A stretch of DNA of 64,000 bases. Origin: Lentzea pudingi (GTDB lineage: Bacteria > Actinomycetota > Actinomycetes > Mycobacteriales > Pseudonocardiaceae). The position numbers and the translations under genes were made by a program. The notes below the pieces were generated by a model that made no database searches, had not been told where the DNA came from, and saw only the letters and a list, made by a program, of their open reading frames with translations. The DNA is taken from assembly GCF_014646255.1 (NCBI RefSeq), contig NZ_BMNC01000005.1:124001-188000 (forward strand), given 5' to 3'. How positions within the stretch are numbered: position 1 is the stretch's first letter; each line of letters opens with the position of its first letter. Shown piece after piece: positions 51,032-59,962 of the stretch.

Positions 51032-51257
51032 CCGCGTTCTGGGCAGCGGGAGGCGTCACGGTCGTGCCCACCACGCTTTCGCGGGGCGGCACGGTCTCCG
51101 GCCTGACGACGGGGTTGGAGTGCGGGGGTGGTGTGACCTCGAGGCTCCCGCCAGCCCCAGGAGAGGCGGGGCCACCCAGGGCGACGGCGGTCAGAGCCCC
51201 GGCTGTGAGAAGCGCGACACCGACCGAAACGAACGGAAGCGGCAAAACAGAACGCAT
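51003..51257 (-). CDS. Small exported or membrane-anchored proline-rich protein
   Basis: An 84-aa protein of unknown function. MRSVLPLPFVSVGVALLTAG starts a single hydrophobic segment, followed by a Pro/Gly/Thr-rich tail ending NPRGDLGA. It could be a signal peptide or one anchor. A longer frame adds 28 residues upstream. No ribosome site is seen before the chosen ATG. The stop lies inside the plus-strand terminator hairpin, so the call is moderate. Confidence 0.5.
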   Translation of the reverse strand: MRSVLPLPFVSVGVALLTAGALTAVALGGPASPGAGGSLEVTPPPHSNPVVRPETVPPRESVVGTTVTPPAAQNAENPRGDLGA

Positions 51258-51480
51258 CCGGCACAAGTTAGCGAGCGAATCAGACGAATCCGCTGGAACG
51301 TGCTCAAGCTTCCCTCGATCGAGTGGTAAAAGAATCGTCACGCACTGCGACCAAACTTACGATGCCATAACCGACGGTGGCGTAACCACGGGTTCGTTGT
51401 ACATGCTAACCAGTCGCCTTCGGACGGGAGCCCGCCGGCGAGTGGTCAGACCGGCACTTCGCACGATCAAGGGGGATGTT

Positions 51481-52278
51481 GTGCTGCTGCGATGGAACAG
51501 TCTCGTGTCCCTGGGGGACAGCTTCACCGAGGGCATGGATGATCCGGGCCCGCAAGACACCTACGTGGGCTGGGCGGACCGCCTAGCGGGCATGATCGCC
51601 CAGCAGGCACCCGAGTTCAGGTACGCCAACCTCGCCGTCCGGGGCAAGATGCTGCAGGAGATCATCGACGACCAGGTGCCGCTCGCGATCTCGCTCAAGC
51701 CCGACCTGGTGACGTTCTGCGGTGGCGGCAACGACATCATGCTGCCCAACAGCGACCCGGACGCGCTGGCCGAGGTCTACGAGGTGGCCGTGGCCGAACT
51801 CCGCTCCACCGGCTGCGACGTCGTGATCTTCACCGGGTTCGACACGCGCTCCACGCCGTTGCTCCGGAGCATCCGCGGCAAGGTCGCCATCTACAACACG
51901 CACCTGTGGTCGATCGCCGAGCGCTACCACTGCCGGATGGTCGACCTGTGGGCCATGCACCCGCTGCACGACCGGCGCGCGTGGAGCGCCGACCGGCTGC
52001 ACCTCTCGCCGGAGGGGCACCAGCGGGTCGCGCTCAAGGCCGCCGAGGTGCTCGGACTGATCGACGACCGCTCCTGGGACGCGCCGTGGCCCGCCGCCTT
52101 GGAGCAGGCGGACTGGGTCACGCAGCGCAAGGCGGACCTGAAGTGGGCGCGCGAGTACGTGGTGCCGTGGATCGGCCGCACGCTGCGCGGTGAGTCGATG
52201 GGGGACGGCCTGGCGCCCAAGCGACCGGACCTGCTGCCCGTCGCCCGGTGCAGCGACGAGAGCCGCATCGGCGGCTGA
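51481..52278 (+). CDS. SGNH/GDSL-family hydrolase
   Basis: A 265-aa esterase/lipase-type enzyme. Block I is VSLGDSFTEGMDD (Ser), block II NLAVRGK (Gly), block III FCGGGNDIM (Asn), and block V SADRLHLSPEGH (Asp-x-x-His). No signal peptide is visible, so it probably acts in the cytosol. GTG with AAGGGGG upstream sets the start, discarding a longer frame through the promoter. Substrate unknown. Confidence 0.9.
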   Translation: MLLRWNSLVSLGDSFTEGMDDPGPQDTYVGWADRLAGMIAQQAPEFRYANLAVRGKMLQEIIDDQVPLAISLKPDLVTFCGGGNDIMLPNSDPDALAEVYEVAVAELRSTGCDVVIFTGFDTRSTPLLRSIRGKVAIYNTHLWSIAERYHCRMVDLWAMHPLHDRRAWSADRLHLSPEGHQRVALKAAEVLGLIDDRSWDAPWPAALEQADWVTQRKADLKWAREYVVPWIGRTLRGESMGDGLAPKRPDLLPVARCSDESRIGG

Positions 52279-52284
52279 GCAGAG

Positions 52285-52310
52285 CGCGGTTCACAGCGCC
52301 GTGAACCGCG
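52285..52310. terminator. Bidirectional hairpin between SGNH hydrolase and deacetylase
   Basis: A perfect 10-bp stem (CGCGGTTCAC) with a 6-nt loop. It begins 6 bp after the hydrolase stop and overlaps the stop codon of the convergent deacetylase gene. Confidence 0.7.
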
Positions 52311-52905
52311 TCCCCCGGTCTCGCAGCACGGGCAGGACCTCGCGCAGGGCCGCCACCGTGCCGGACCTGTCACCACCGCCGTCGTGGCACAGCACGATGT
52401 CCCCCGGCCGGCTCCCGCCGACCACCCGCGCCACGTGTTCCGCGCCGGGCTCGCTCCAGTCCTCCGGGTCGACGCTCCAGTCGACGCCTCGGAGCCCGTG
52501 CGCGTGAAGTCGCCGCAGCACCAACGGCGACCAGTCGCCGTAGGGCGCGCGGAACCACGTCGCCGCGACTCCCGTCACGTCCTCGATGCATCGCTGCGCG
52601 TCCACGACCTCCTTCTCCAGCAGGGTTTCCGGCAGGGCCGCGAACGACTGCGGGTGGTGCATCGTGTGGTTGCCGACCGAATGCCCTTCGGCGACGATCC
52701 GCCGGGCCAGCTCGGGGTGGGCGCGGACCTCGCTGCCGATCAGGAAGAACGTCGCGCGGATCTCGTGGCGCGCCAACAGGTCGAGCAGCTCCGGTGTCCA
52801 GAGCGGGTGCGGGCCGTCGTCCACCGTGAGCGCGACCGCTTCCGGGTCCGCGCCGAGATCACCGAGCACGTGGGCGGGACCACCGGACCCCGGCCACTCC
52901 GCCAT
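52291..52905 (-). CDS. Polysaccharide deacetylase (NodB domain, CE4)
   Basis: About 204 aa, almost entirely the NodB domain. VALTVDDGPHPLWT gives the catalytic and metal Asp (TxDDGP), VGNHTMHHP the HxxxH metal site, FRAPYGDW the motif-3 Arg, and DIVLCHDGGGD the final His motif. No signal peptide is evident. The start is uncertain (ATG at 52905, or GTG/ATG slightly upstream). It likely deacetylates a cell-wall or chitin-type oligosaccharide. Confidence 0.88.
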   Translation of the reverse strand: MAEWPGSGGPAHVLGDLGADPEAVALTVDDGPHPLWTPELLDLLARHEIRATFFLIGSEVRAHPELARRIVAEGHSVGNHTMHHPQSFAALPETLLEKEVVDAQRCIEDVTGVAATWFRAPYGDWSPLVLRRLHAHGLRGVDWSVDPEDWSEPGAEHVARVVGGSRPGDIVLCHDGGGDRSGTVAALREVLPVLRDRGTRFTAL

Positions 52906-52967
52906 GTCTCCCACGCACCGCAGGCTAACGGCTCCGCCGCCCACCCGGAGGTGCCCGAACAGAGGAA

Positions 52968-53005
52968 GGCCCGACCGGCACTCTCCCCCGAATGCCGGTC
53001 GGGCC
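52968..53005. terminator. Hairpin terminator downstream of the AfsR-like gene
   Basis: A perfect 13-bp stem (GGCCCGACCGGCA) with a 12-nt loop. It sits about 100 bp past the stop of the minus-strand regulator and upstream of the deacetylase gene, so it separates the two. Confidence 0.75.
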
Positions 53006-53101
53006 CTCCAGAAGCAGGCGCCTTACCCCCTCGGTAATCCCCCACTCGGCGGCCTGCTCGTCCAACATCCCATGCTTTGGGACCAGATGACTAAACGTCC
53101 G

Positions 53102-55867
53102 CTAAACCTCGGACGACAACGAGTCCAGAGCGGCTCTGACCGCGACCGCGCGGGCCGAGTTGACCTGCGCGTACAGGCGCAGCGCCTCCGTCAATTCCGC
53201 TGCCGCAGCAACCCATTCCGCCCGACGGAGCAACACCCCGCCCAGCACGTGCCGGCCGAAGCCCTCCAGGTAGGTCACCTCGGCGACGGCGGCCTGGTCC
53301 ACGACCTGGCGGGCCAGCATCTCGGCCTGGTCCAGGGCGCCCGCCTGCAGGTTCAGTTCGGCGAGGTTCGCGAGACCGCGGATCAACGCGACGTTGTCAC
53401 CGGAGCGCCGGTACACCTCGACCGCGTGAGCCTGGTGCCGCAGCGCGATTTCCACGTGCCCGCGGGCCTGCTCGACCTGCGCCACGTTGTTCAGGCCGTG
53501 CGCCTCGCCCACGACGTCGCCGGACTGCTGCGCGAGCTGCACGGACTCCCAGAAGTGCAACAGGGCCTCGTCGTGCTGCTCCAGCCGGAACAGGACGTCG
53601 GCGAGCTGGGCGAGCGTCAGCACGAGGTACTGGCGCTCACCCAGTTCCACGGCGAGCCGGTGCGCGCGACGTGCGTCCGGCAGCAGGACGGGACGGCCCA
53701 GCCGGGCGTTCGTCGTGTAGGTCGTGTCCAGCATGAGGACCTGGCCGAGGCGGCTCCCCGTCACCTCGGCCGCGGCCAGCCCGAACCCGACCAACGCCAC
53801 CCACTCGCCGGTGAGCGCGCGCACGGTCGCGTAGTGGTGCAGCAGCCGGACCAGCTGCCATACCTGGTCGTGCAGGCCCCTTTCGGCGGACGCGTGCACG
53901 ACCGCGACGATGTTGGGCCACTCCTGGTCGAACCAGTCGACCGGGTCGCCGAACGCGGGCAACGCGGTGGAACCGTTGTCCGCCACCACGAAGTCGAGTC
54001 CGTCGCGCGCCGGCCGGATGGCCCTGCGGACGTGGTCGCACGCCACGAGGTAGTAGTCCACCAGGCGCCGCAACGAGTCCAGGTCCGGACGGCCCGCTCC
54101 GCGAACGTACAGGCGCACCAGCTCGTGCATCGTGAAGCCGTCCGGCCACGGTTCGACCAGCAGGTTCACCCCGACGAGCTGCGCCAGCCGGGACCGGGCC
54201 GCCTCGACCTGGACGCGGGTCAGCGCGGCGACGGCGTGCGACGACATCCACCGGCCGGGCGCCATGCCGACGGACTGGAAGACCTCGCCCAGCTCCGACG
54301 GGAGGTCACGGGTCGACAGGTCGAGCGCCCGCGACACCCCGAGTCCCGCCTCCGGCAGGTCGAGGCCGCGCATCCGCTGCCCGTCGTCGGCCAGCTCCCC
54401 CACCAGCTCCTCGACCGTCCACTCCGGACTGATCACGAGCTTCGCGGCGGCCACCCGCAGCGCGAGGGGCAACCCCCCGCAGAGCTCCGCGAGCTTCTGC
54501 GAGGCCGCCGGGTCCCGCACGGACAACGGCTTGCCCAGCACGTCGTCCACCAGCGCACGGGACGACGAGTCGTCCAGCGGGCCGAGCTTGCGCACGCGGG
54601 CGCTGTTGGTGACGACCAGCCGTTCCAGCTGCGACCGCGACGTCACCAGGACCACCGAGCCCGAGCCCGGCGGCAGCAACGGCTGGACCTGGTCGAACGC
54701 CGTCGCGTCGTCCAGCACGACCAGCACGCGGCGGCGGTTGAGCAGTGAGCGGTACAGCCCGACGCGGTCCTCCACGCCGACCGGCACGCCGTCCGCCGGC
54801 ACGCCCATCGCCACCAGGAACCGGGTCAGCACCTCGCCCGGTTCGGTGTCGCCCAGCGAGGCGAACAGCACGCCGTGCGGGAACAGCTCGGAGTTCTCGT
54901 GCCCCCACGTGATCGCGAGGGCGCTCTTGCCGACACCGGGGGCGCCGGTCAGCACGGCCACCGCCGTCGCCAGCAGGTTCCTGGTCGCCACCACGGTGTC
55001 GAGCCACGCCCTGTCGTCGTCGCGGCCGAACAGCCGGGACGCCGACGCGGGCAGCAACGCGGGCGCCACGATCCCGGCCCGCGGCGCCACGGGACGGGAC
55101 TCGACCGGGCCGATCACGCTCAACGACGGGTCGTCGCGCAGCACCTGCTCGTGCAACGCCCGTAGCTGCGGACCGGGGTCGATGCCCAGTTCGTCCACCG
55201 CACGGCGCTGGAAGCGCTGGTAGGCCTCGAGGGCGTCGGCGCGCTGGCCGGACCGGTAGAGCGCCCGCATGCTGTGGGCGACCAGGCGTTCCCGGAACGG
55301 GTACTCGGTGCACAGCCCGCGCAGCTCGCCGACCAGCTCCAGGTGGCGGCCGAGCTCGAGCTCGGCGTCGATGCGCTCCTCCAGCGCCGACAGCCGCAGC
55401 TCCTCCAGGTCGGACGTCATCGGGTCGCCCGGCACGTCCGCGAGCACCGGACCGCGCCAGAGCCCCAGTGCCTCGCGCAGCAAGCCCGCCCTGATGGCGG
55501 CGGGCTTGCCGCGAGAAGACGCCACGAGCTGCTTGGCGCGGTGCAGGTCGAGGCGCCAGGGATCCACCGTCAGCTGGTAGCCCGTCGGCGTGGTGCGGAT
55601 GGTCGCGGAGCCCGCGGGATCGGACTCCTCGAGCACCTTGCGCAGCCGCGAGACGTACCCGTGCACGATCGTCCGCGCCGTGGCCGGAGGCGTGTCCGTC
55701 CACAGCGCGTCGACGATCTGGTCGATCGAGACGGGTCGGTTCGCCTCGACGACCAGCATGGCGAGCAGCCCGCGCATGCCGCGGCGGCCCAGTTGGACGA
55801 GCCGTCCGTCCGCGAGCACCTGGAGTGGACCGAGCACGCCGAACTCGAGTCCGGTTTTGCTCCGCAT
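53102..55867 (-). CDS. AfsR/SARP-family regulator with NB-ARC and TPR domains
   Basis: A 921-aa multidomain regulator. An OmpR-type winged helix (about 1-95; LEFGVLGPLQVLADGRLVQL), BTAD (about 100-250), and an NB-ARC ATPase with P-loop LTGAPGVGKSALAI and Walker B-like RVLVVLDDAT are followed by a C-terminal TPR array (LNNVAQVEQARGHVEIALRH and similar). This is the AfsR architecture controlling secondary metabolism. ATG at 55867 has GAGGAGGGG upstream. No biosynthetic cluster adjoins it, so the target is open. Confidence 0.93.
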   Translation of the reverse strand: MRSKTGLEFGVLGPLQVLADGRLVQLGRRGMRGLLAMLVVEANRPVSIDQIVDALWTDTPPATARTIVHGYVSRLRKVLEESDPAGSATIRTTPTGYQLTVDPWRLDLHRAKQLVASSRGKPAAIRAGLLREALGLWRGPVLADVPGDPMTSDLEELRLSALEERIDAELELGRHLELVGELRGLCTEYPFRERLVAHSMRALYRSGQRADALEAYQRFQRRAVDELGIDPGPQLRALHEQVLRDDPSLSVIGPVESRPVAPRAGIVAPALLPASASRLFGRDDDRAWLDTVVATRNLLATAVAVLTGAPGVGKSALAITWGHENSELFPHGVLFASLGDTEPGEVLTRFLVAMGVPADGVPVGVEDRVGLYRSLLNRRRVLVVLDDATAFDQVQPLLPPGSGSVVLVTSRSQLERLVVTNSARVRKLGPLDDSSSRALVDDVLGKPLSVRDPAASQKLAELCGGLPLALRVAAAKLVISPEWTVEELVGELADDGQRMRGLDLPEAGLGVSRALDLSTRDLPSELGEVFQSVGMAPGRWMSSHAVAALTRVQVEAARSRLAQLVGVNLLVEPWPDGFTMHELVRLYVRGAGRPDLDSLRRLVDYYLVACDHVRRAIRPARDGLDFVVADNGSTALPAFGDPVDWFDQEWPNIVAVVHASAERGLHDQVWQLVRLLHHYATVRALTGEWVALVGFGLAAAEVTGSRLGQVLMLDTTYTTNARLGRPVLLPDARRAHRLAVELGERQYLVLTLAQLADVLFRLEQHDEALLHFWESVQLAQQSGDVVGEAHGLNNVAQVEQARGHVEIALRHQAHAVEVYRRSGDNVALIRGLANLAELNLQAGALDQAEMLARQVVDQAAVAEVTYLEGFGRHVLGGVLLRRAEWVAAAAELTEALRLYAQVNSARAVAVRAALDSLSSEV

Positions 55868-55968
55868 GCCCCTCCTCAGGTGCGCTGACCTCGTCACTTC
55901 AGAAGGTGCGCAAGCCCGAGTCTCAGATACAAGTAAGGGCCAAGTTCGCGGGACGCTACTGTTCACCT

Positions 55969-57003
55969 GTGCCGCGAGACAGGAATTCCGTGGTTGACCG
56001 CGGCGCCGGGTGCCTTCTCGGCGGCGCTCTCGGTGATGCGCTCGGTGCCCCCGTGCAGTACCTCGGCTGGGCCGACATCCAGCGCGAACACGGTTCCGAG
56101 GGCGTCATGGGGCCGCCGAAGCCCGCGCTGTTCACGGACGACACCCAGCTGACCCTGTTCACCGCCGACGGTTACCTGCGCGCCTGGGTGCGCGGCAAAC
56201 GCACCGGCGAGTGGGAACCGTCGCAGATGGTCTGGCACAGCTACCGGCGCTGGCTGATCACCCAGCAGCAACCGGCCCCCGAGCGGGGTGCGATCGGGCT
56301 GCTCGCCGACGAACGGCTGTACGAGAGCCGCTCACCGGGCCTCACGTGCCTGCGCGCGCTGGCCGCCGAGACACCGTCCACTCCGGAGAACCCGCACAAC
56401 GAGTCGTCCGGCTGCAACGGCGTCACGCGCACCGCACCGGCGGGCTTCGCGCCGTCCGCGGCGATCGCGTACGACCTCGGCTGCCGGTTCGCCGCCCTGA
56501 CGCACGGCGGCACGGGCGGCTGGGTCTCCGGCGGCGCGCTGGCGTTGCTGGTCCACCTGCTCGCCGTGAAGGCGCGCCCGTTGCGCGAGGCGATCGACCA
56601 GGTCATCGGCCGCGTGCTGCGCGACGACACGTACACGGCGACGGTGCTGACACGGGCCGTGGTGCTGGCGGACGAACACGACGGTTCGTCGCCCGTGCGC
56701 GTCGACCGGCTCGGCAGCGGCTGGACCGGTCCGGAGGCGCTGGCCATCGCGGTCTACACCGTGCTGACGCACCCGAAGCCGTCGCAGTTCGTGGACGCCA
56801 TGCGCGCCGCCGCGAACCACTCCGGCGGCAGCGACGCCACGGCGGCGTTGACGGGCAACGTGCTCGGCGCGTTGCACGGTACGGAAGCGTTGCCCCGCGA
56901 CTGGCTGATGGGGCTGGAGATGGTGGACGTGCTGGACGCGATGGGCCGCGATCTCGGCATGTCCGCGGTGAACCTGGACTTCAACGAAGACCGCTACGCG
57001 TAA
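55969..57003 (+). CDS. ADP-ribosylglycohydrolase-family protein
   Basis: A 344-aa ARH/DraG-fold hydrolase. GCLLGGALGDALGAPVQY, FTDDTQLTLFTADG (Mg-binding Thr-Asp-Asp), the internal AIAYDLGCRFAALTHG and late NHSGGSDATAALTGNVLGA (second metal Asp) are diagnostic. It removes ADP-ribose from proteins or small molecules. The GTG directly follows a TACTGT -10-like box, suggesting leaderless expression. Divergent from the AfsR-like gene. Confidence 0.9.
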   Translation: MPRDRNSVVDRGAGCLLGGALGDALGAPVQYLGWADIQREHGSEGVMGPPKPALFTDDTQLTLFTADGYLRAWVRGKRTGEWEPSQMVWHSYRRWLITQQQPAPERGAIGLLADERLYESRSPGLTCLRALAAETPSTPENPHNESSGCNGVTRTAPAGFAPSAAIAYDLGCRFAALTHGGTGGWVSGGALALLVHLLAVKARPLREAIDQVIGRVLRDDTYTATVLTRAVVLADEHDGSSPVRVDRLGSGWTGPEALAIAVYTVLTHPKPSQFVDAMRAAANHSGGSDATAALTGNVLGALHGTEALPRDWLMGLEMVDVLDAMGRDLGMSAVNLDFNEDRYA

Positions 57004-57067
57004 GCGAGTTCGCGACTTCCCGGCGAACTCGCCGCCGTCTGCGGAGCAGCGACCAAAAAACACAGAA

Positions 57068-57113
57068 AAGGCCCGCTGTGGCGCGCTCCCGAATTCGCGC
57101 CACAGCAGGCCTT
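57068..57113. terminator. Terminator hairpin after the ADP-ribosylglycohydrolase
   Basis: AAGGCC-GCTGTGGCGCG pairs with its inverted copy around a 10-12-nt loop, with one bulged position. An A-rich left flank and CTT right flank suit termination in either direction. The remaining ~115 bp up to ApbE show only a short CGGAG/CTCCG hairpin. Confidence 0.75.
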
Positions 57114-57228
57114 CTCGCACGATCACTTGGTCAACAGCAGGCCGGGACTTGCCCCGAGCGCGAGCTCCGATCAGCTCTTGATCAACGAAAAACGTGCCCC
57201 GGAGTCAAGGCTCCGTTGGGCGAGCATG

Positions 57229-57969
57229 TTAACAGATGTGTACGGGAAGTCCAGGACTCGAGTACACGCGACGATCTTCGTCGACGATGAAGACCTCGCA
57301 CTCCTCCTGCGCCGCCGCCCACTCGATCCCGTCCCTGCCCAGCGCAAACGCTGCTGTGGCAGTGGTATCCGCGATCGCGAGGTCGTCGGAGAAGACCGTG
57401 ACCGACAGGAGTCCCGACACCGGCTGACCGGTGCGGCCGTCGAGGATGTGCTGTCCGCGTTCGTACAACGCTGACGTGGCAACGGCTCCGTCCCGCACGC
57501 CGAGCACGACGCTGAGCTGGTCGGCGACGTCGGGATGCCGAACGCCCACGCGCCAAGGCTTTCCGGGCTCGGGCTCGCCGGCCGTCACGACGTCGCCGCC
57601 CGCGTTGACGCAGAACGACGTCGCGCCGCCCGCCCGCAGCATGTCCGCCGTCCGTTGCACGGCCCAGCCCTTCACCACCGCGCACGGGTCGAGCCCGCGG
57701 CCCGGCACCCGCGCCGTGAACGCGCCGCCCGTCGACTGCTCGTACCAGTCGCACAGTGAGAGCACCTCGACCAGGTCCGGGGTGAGCTCTTCCCTGGTGA
57801 GCTCACCCCGGTCCAGCCGCGAGACCTCGCTGTCGGGCTTGAACGGCGAGAACCGGGCGTCCGCCTCGCGCAGCCAGGCGAACGCCCTCTCGGCCAGTGC
57901 GGCGTCCCCGTCACGCAGGTCCACCGAGATCGGCAGGCCCATGATCTGTTCGACGCGCCGCACGGCCAC
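57229..57969 (-). CDS. apbE: FAD:protein FMN transferase
   Basis: A 246-aa ApbE/Ftp protein. RRVEQIMGLPISVDL opens the fold, FSPFKPDSEVSRLDRGE is the FAD-binding loop, GLDPCAVVKGWAVQ and CVNAGGDVVTAG are conserved, and DDLAIADTTATAAFALG holds metal ligands. It transfers FMN to a Thr of partner proteins, here surely the FMN-binding protein encoded 2 bp upstream. No signal peptide is seen, unlike many ApbE proteins. GTG start; a second GTG is two codons later. Confidence 0.93.
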   Translation of the reverse strand: MAVRRVEQIMGLPISVDLRDGDAALAERAFAWLREADARFSPFKPDSEVSRLDRGELTREELTPDLVEVLSLCDWYEQSTGGAFTARVPGRGLDPCAVVKGWAVQRTADMLRAGGATSFCVNAGGDVVTAGEPEPGKPWRVGVRHPDVADQLSVVLGVRDGAVATSALYERGQHILDGRTGQPVSGLLSVTVFSDDLAIADTTATAAFALGRDGIEWAAAQEECEVFIVDEDRRVYSSPGLPVHIC

Positions 57970-57971
57970 GG

Positions 57972-58472
57972 TTACTTCGCCCCGTCGAGGGCGGCCTGCA
58001 GCGACTGCTTGTAGCCGTCGGAGGTCGCGGTCGCGCCGGACACCGTGTCGATGTCCGCGCTCTGCGCCTTCAGCGCCGACTCGCGCAGCAGCGGCAGCGC
58101 CATCCTGGTCGGGTTGCTGTTGGGCGCCCGCAACGCCTTCACGTCGACGATCTTGGTGCCCTGCAACGTCACCTGCACCTGCACGGTGCCCTCGGACGTG
58201 TTCACCGCAGGCCCGGGCACGGTGCGGTTCTGCGCTTGCTGCTGCGGAGTCGTCGTCTTCGGCGCGGCTCCGATCGTCTTCGGTGCGGCGCCGGTGGCCT
58301 TGGGCGCCGTGGTCTGGGGTGCGGTGGTCTGCGGCACGACCTGCTGCTGTTCCTGGGCCGGCGGCGCGGCGGCCTCGTTGATCTCGCCCTCGTGCGCGGC
58401 GCCCGGTGAGTAGAGCCAGACCGGAACCAGGCCGGCCACGCTGAGCACCGCTACGGGAATTGCCCACTTCAC
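57972..58472 (-). CDS. Exported FMN-binding domain protein, ApbE substrate
   Basis: A 166-aa protein. Signal or anchor segment residues 1-25, then a repetitive Pro/Thr/Ala/Lys linker (repeats of TTAP and GAAPKT) and an FMN_bind domain. The DTVSGATATSDGY motif (SGAT at 145-148) is the site where ApbE attaches FMN to Thr. It should shuttle electrons outside the membrane. GTG start with AAGGGG upstream. It lies between the reductase and ApbE genes. Confidence 0.92.
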   Translation of the reverse strand: MKWAIPVAVLSVAGLVPVWLYSPGAAHEGEINEAAAPPAQEQQQVVPQTTAPQTTAPKATGAAPKTIGAAPKTTTPQQQAQNRTVPGPAVNTSEGTVQVQVTLQGTKIVDVKALRAPNSNPTRMALPLLRESALKAQSADIDTVSGATATSDGYKQSLQAALDGAK

Positions 58473-58486
58473 GTCGTCGAACCCCT

Positions 58487-59845
58487 TCAGTTGGCCAGCG
58501 CGAAGCGCTCGGCGTGGATCTGGCTGCTGGGCACTCCCAGTTCGTCGAGGCTGGTGATCACCGCGTCGGTCATGCCGTTCGGGCCGCAGATGAAGACGTC
58601 GCGGTCCTGCACGTCCGGCACGAGCGCGGCGATGTTCTCCGGGCCGAGCAACGGGCCGTTCGCGGTGATGGACTTCGACGAACCGGTGACCAGGCGCAAC
58701 ACCGCGCCCTTCGCCCTGGCGAGGCCTTCGAGCTCGCGCAGCAGCACCGCTTCACGCGGGTCGCTGACCCGGTAGAGCACCACGACGTGGCCCTTGATCT
58801 CCTCCAGCAGCGCGCGGACCGGCGTGACGCCGACACCACCCGCGACGAGGAGCGCGTTCGGCTTGGTCTGGTGCATCGTCGTGAACGCGCCGTACGGGCC
58901 CTCGGCGAACACGCGGGTGCCGACCTTGATGTTGCGGATGTCCGCGCTGCCGGTGCCCAGGGCCTTCGCGGTGAGCCGCAGGTACTTGCCGTTCGGCGCC
59001 GCGGACAGCGAGAACGGGTTGGCCTGCCACCAGCGGTCCTTGGTCAGGAAGCGCCACAGGAAGAACTGGCCCGCCTTCGCGCCCAGCTGGTCGAGGTCCT
59101 TGCCCTCGATGTAGACCGAGACGACGTTGTGCGCCTCCGGCACCACGGCGGCGACGTGGAACTGGTGCTTCCAGTTGCGGTAGAGCGGGAGCACGACGCG
59201 GCCGAGGAGGACGGAGCCGAGCGCGAACGCCCACAGGCCCCACCAGTAGCCGGTCGCGAGCGCGGACTTGCGGAACGTGCTGCCCACCGCGACCTGGTGC
59301 GAGAACGCCAGGAAGATCGCGATGTAGGTGTACAGGTGGATGAAGTGCCAGGTCTCGTAGGCCATCCGGCGCCGCGCGAAACGGGCCGAGACGGTGCCGA
59401 CGACCATGATGATCGCCCACGCCACCAGCGCGCGGAGGATGCCCTCCAGCTCGGTCGCCTGCCGCACGACCTCGGCGATCGGGCCGTCGGCGCCGGCGTT
59501 GCCGAACGCGATGAAGACCAGGTGGCCGATCAGCGTGAAGAAGATCGTGAAGCCGACCCAGCGGTGCCACGAGGTGAGCTTGTCCATGCCGAGCCGCCGG
59601 TCGAACCAGGGCAGCCGCGCCACCAGGAGCAGCTGGAAGGCCATGGCGAGCGCGCCGTACAGACCCGCCAGCCGGCCGAGGTTGACCAGCTTGTTCGAGC
59701 CGACACCCGCCGCGTTGAACAGGTACGTCACGAACGCCGCGTTGGCCAGGAGGAACACGTACAGGCCGGCTTTGGCCAGCACCTTGTGCGGCGTCGCACG
59801 GCCGGCCGCAGCCGGTCGCACAGGAGGCTGCAGGGTGGTCGTCAC
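58487..59845 (-). CDS. Ferric-reductase-like transmembrane flavoprotein
   Basis: A 452-aa protein. Six membrane spans in the first half carry haem-ligand histidines (SWHRWVGF, GHLVFIAF, WHFIHLYTYIAIFLAFSHQ), the ferric-reductase/NOX-type fold. The C-terminal half is a ferredoxin-NADP reductase module: WQANPFSLSAAP (FAD), LLVAGGVGVTPVRALL and VFICGPNGMTDAV (NAD(P)H). It would pass electrons from NADPH across the membrane to the flavinylated protein. GTG start behind GAGGAG; a longer frame was rejected. Confidence 0.92.
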   Translation of the reverse strand: MTTTLQPPVRPAAAGRATPHKVLAKAGLYVFLLANAAFVTYLFNAAGVGSNKLVNLGRLAGLYGALAMAFQLLLVARLPWFDRRLGMDKLTSWHRWVGFTIFFTLIGHLVFIAFGNAGADGPIAEVVRQATELEGILRALVAWAIIMVVGTVSARFARRRMAYETWHFIHLYTYIAIFLAFSHQVAVGSTFRKSALATGYWWGLWAFALGSVLLGRVVLPLYRNWKHQFHVAAVVPEAHNVVSVYIEGKDLDQLGAKAGQFFLWRFLTKDRWWQANPFSLSAAPNGKYLRLTAKALGTGSADIRNIKVGTRVFAEGPYGAFTTMHQTKPNALLVAGGVGVTPVRALLEEIKGHVVVLYRVSDPREAVLLRELEGLARAKGAVLRLVTGSSKSITANGPLLGPENIAALVPDVQDRDVFICGPNGMTDAVITSLDELGVPSSQIHAERFALAN

Positions 59846-59962
59846 GGCGGGCTCCTCGGTCAGGCGGTCTCTGGCGGTCGGTCTCGATCCTTGGCGTTCG
59901 AGCTGTGGCTCCGCTTTGCACCCGCTGTCGACTTCCTGTCGATCGAGCGCCGGGGCCACCAG

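Noticed and set aside
52925..53068. A 47-codon minus-strand ORF after the AfsR-like gene (MLDEQAAEWGITEGVRR...)
   Set aside because: No ribosome site, and it runs straight through a 13-bp terminator hairpin; AfsS-like features are absent.
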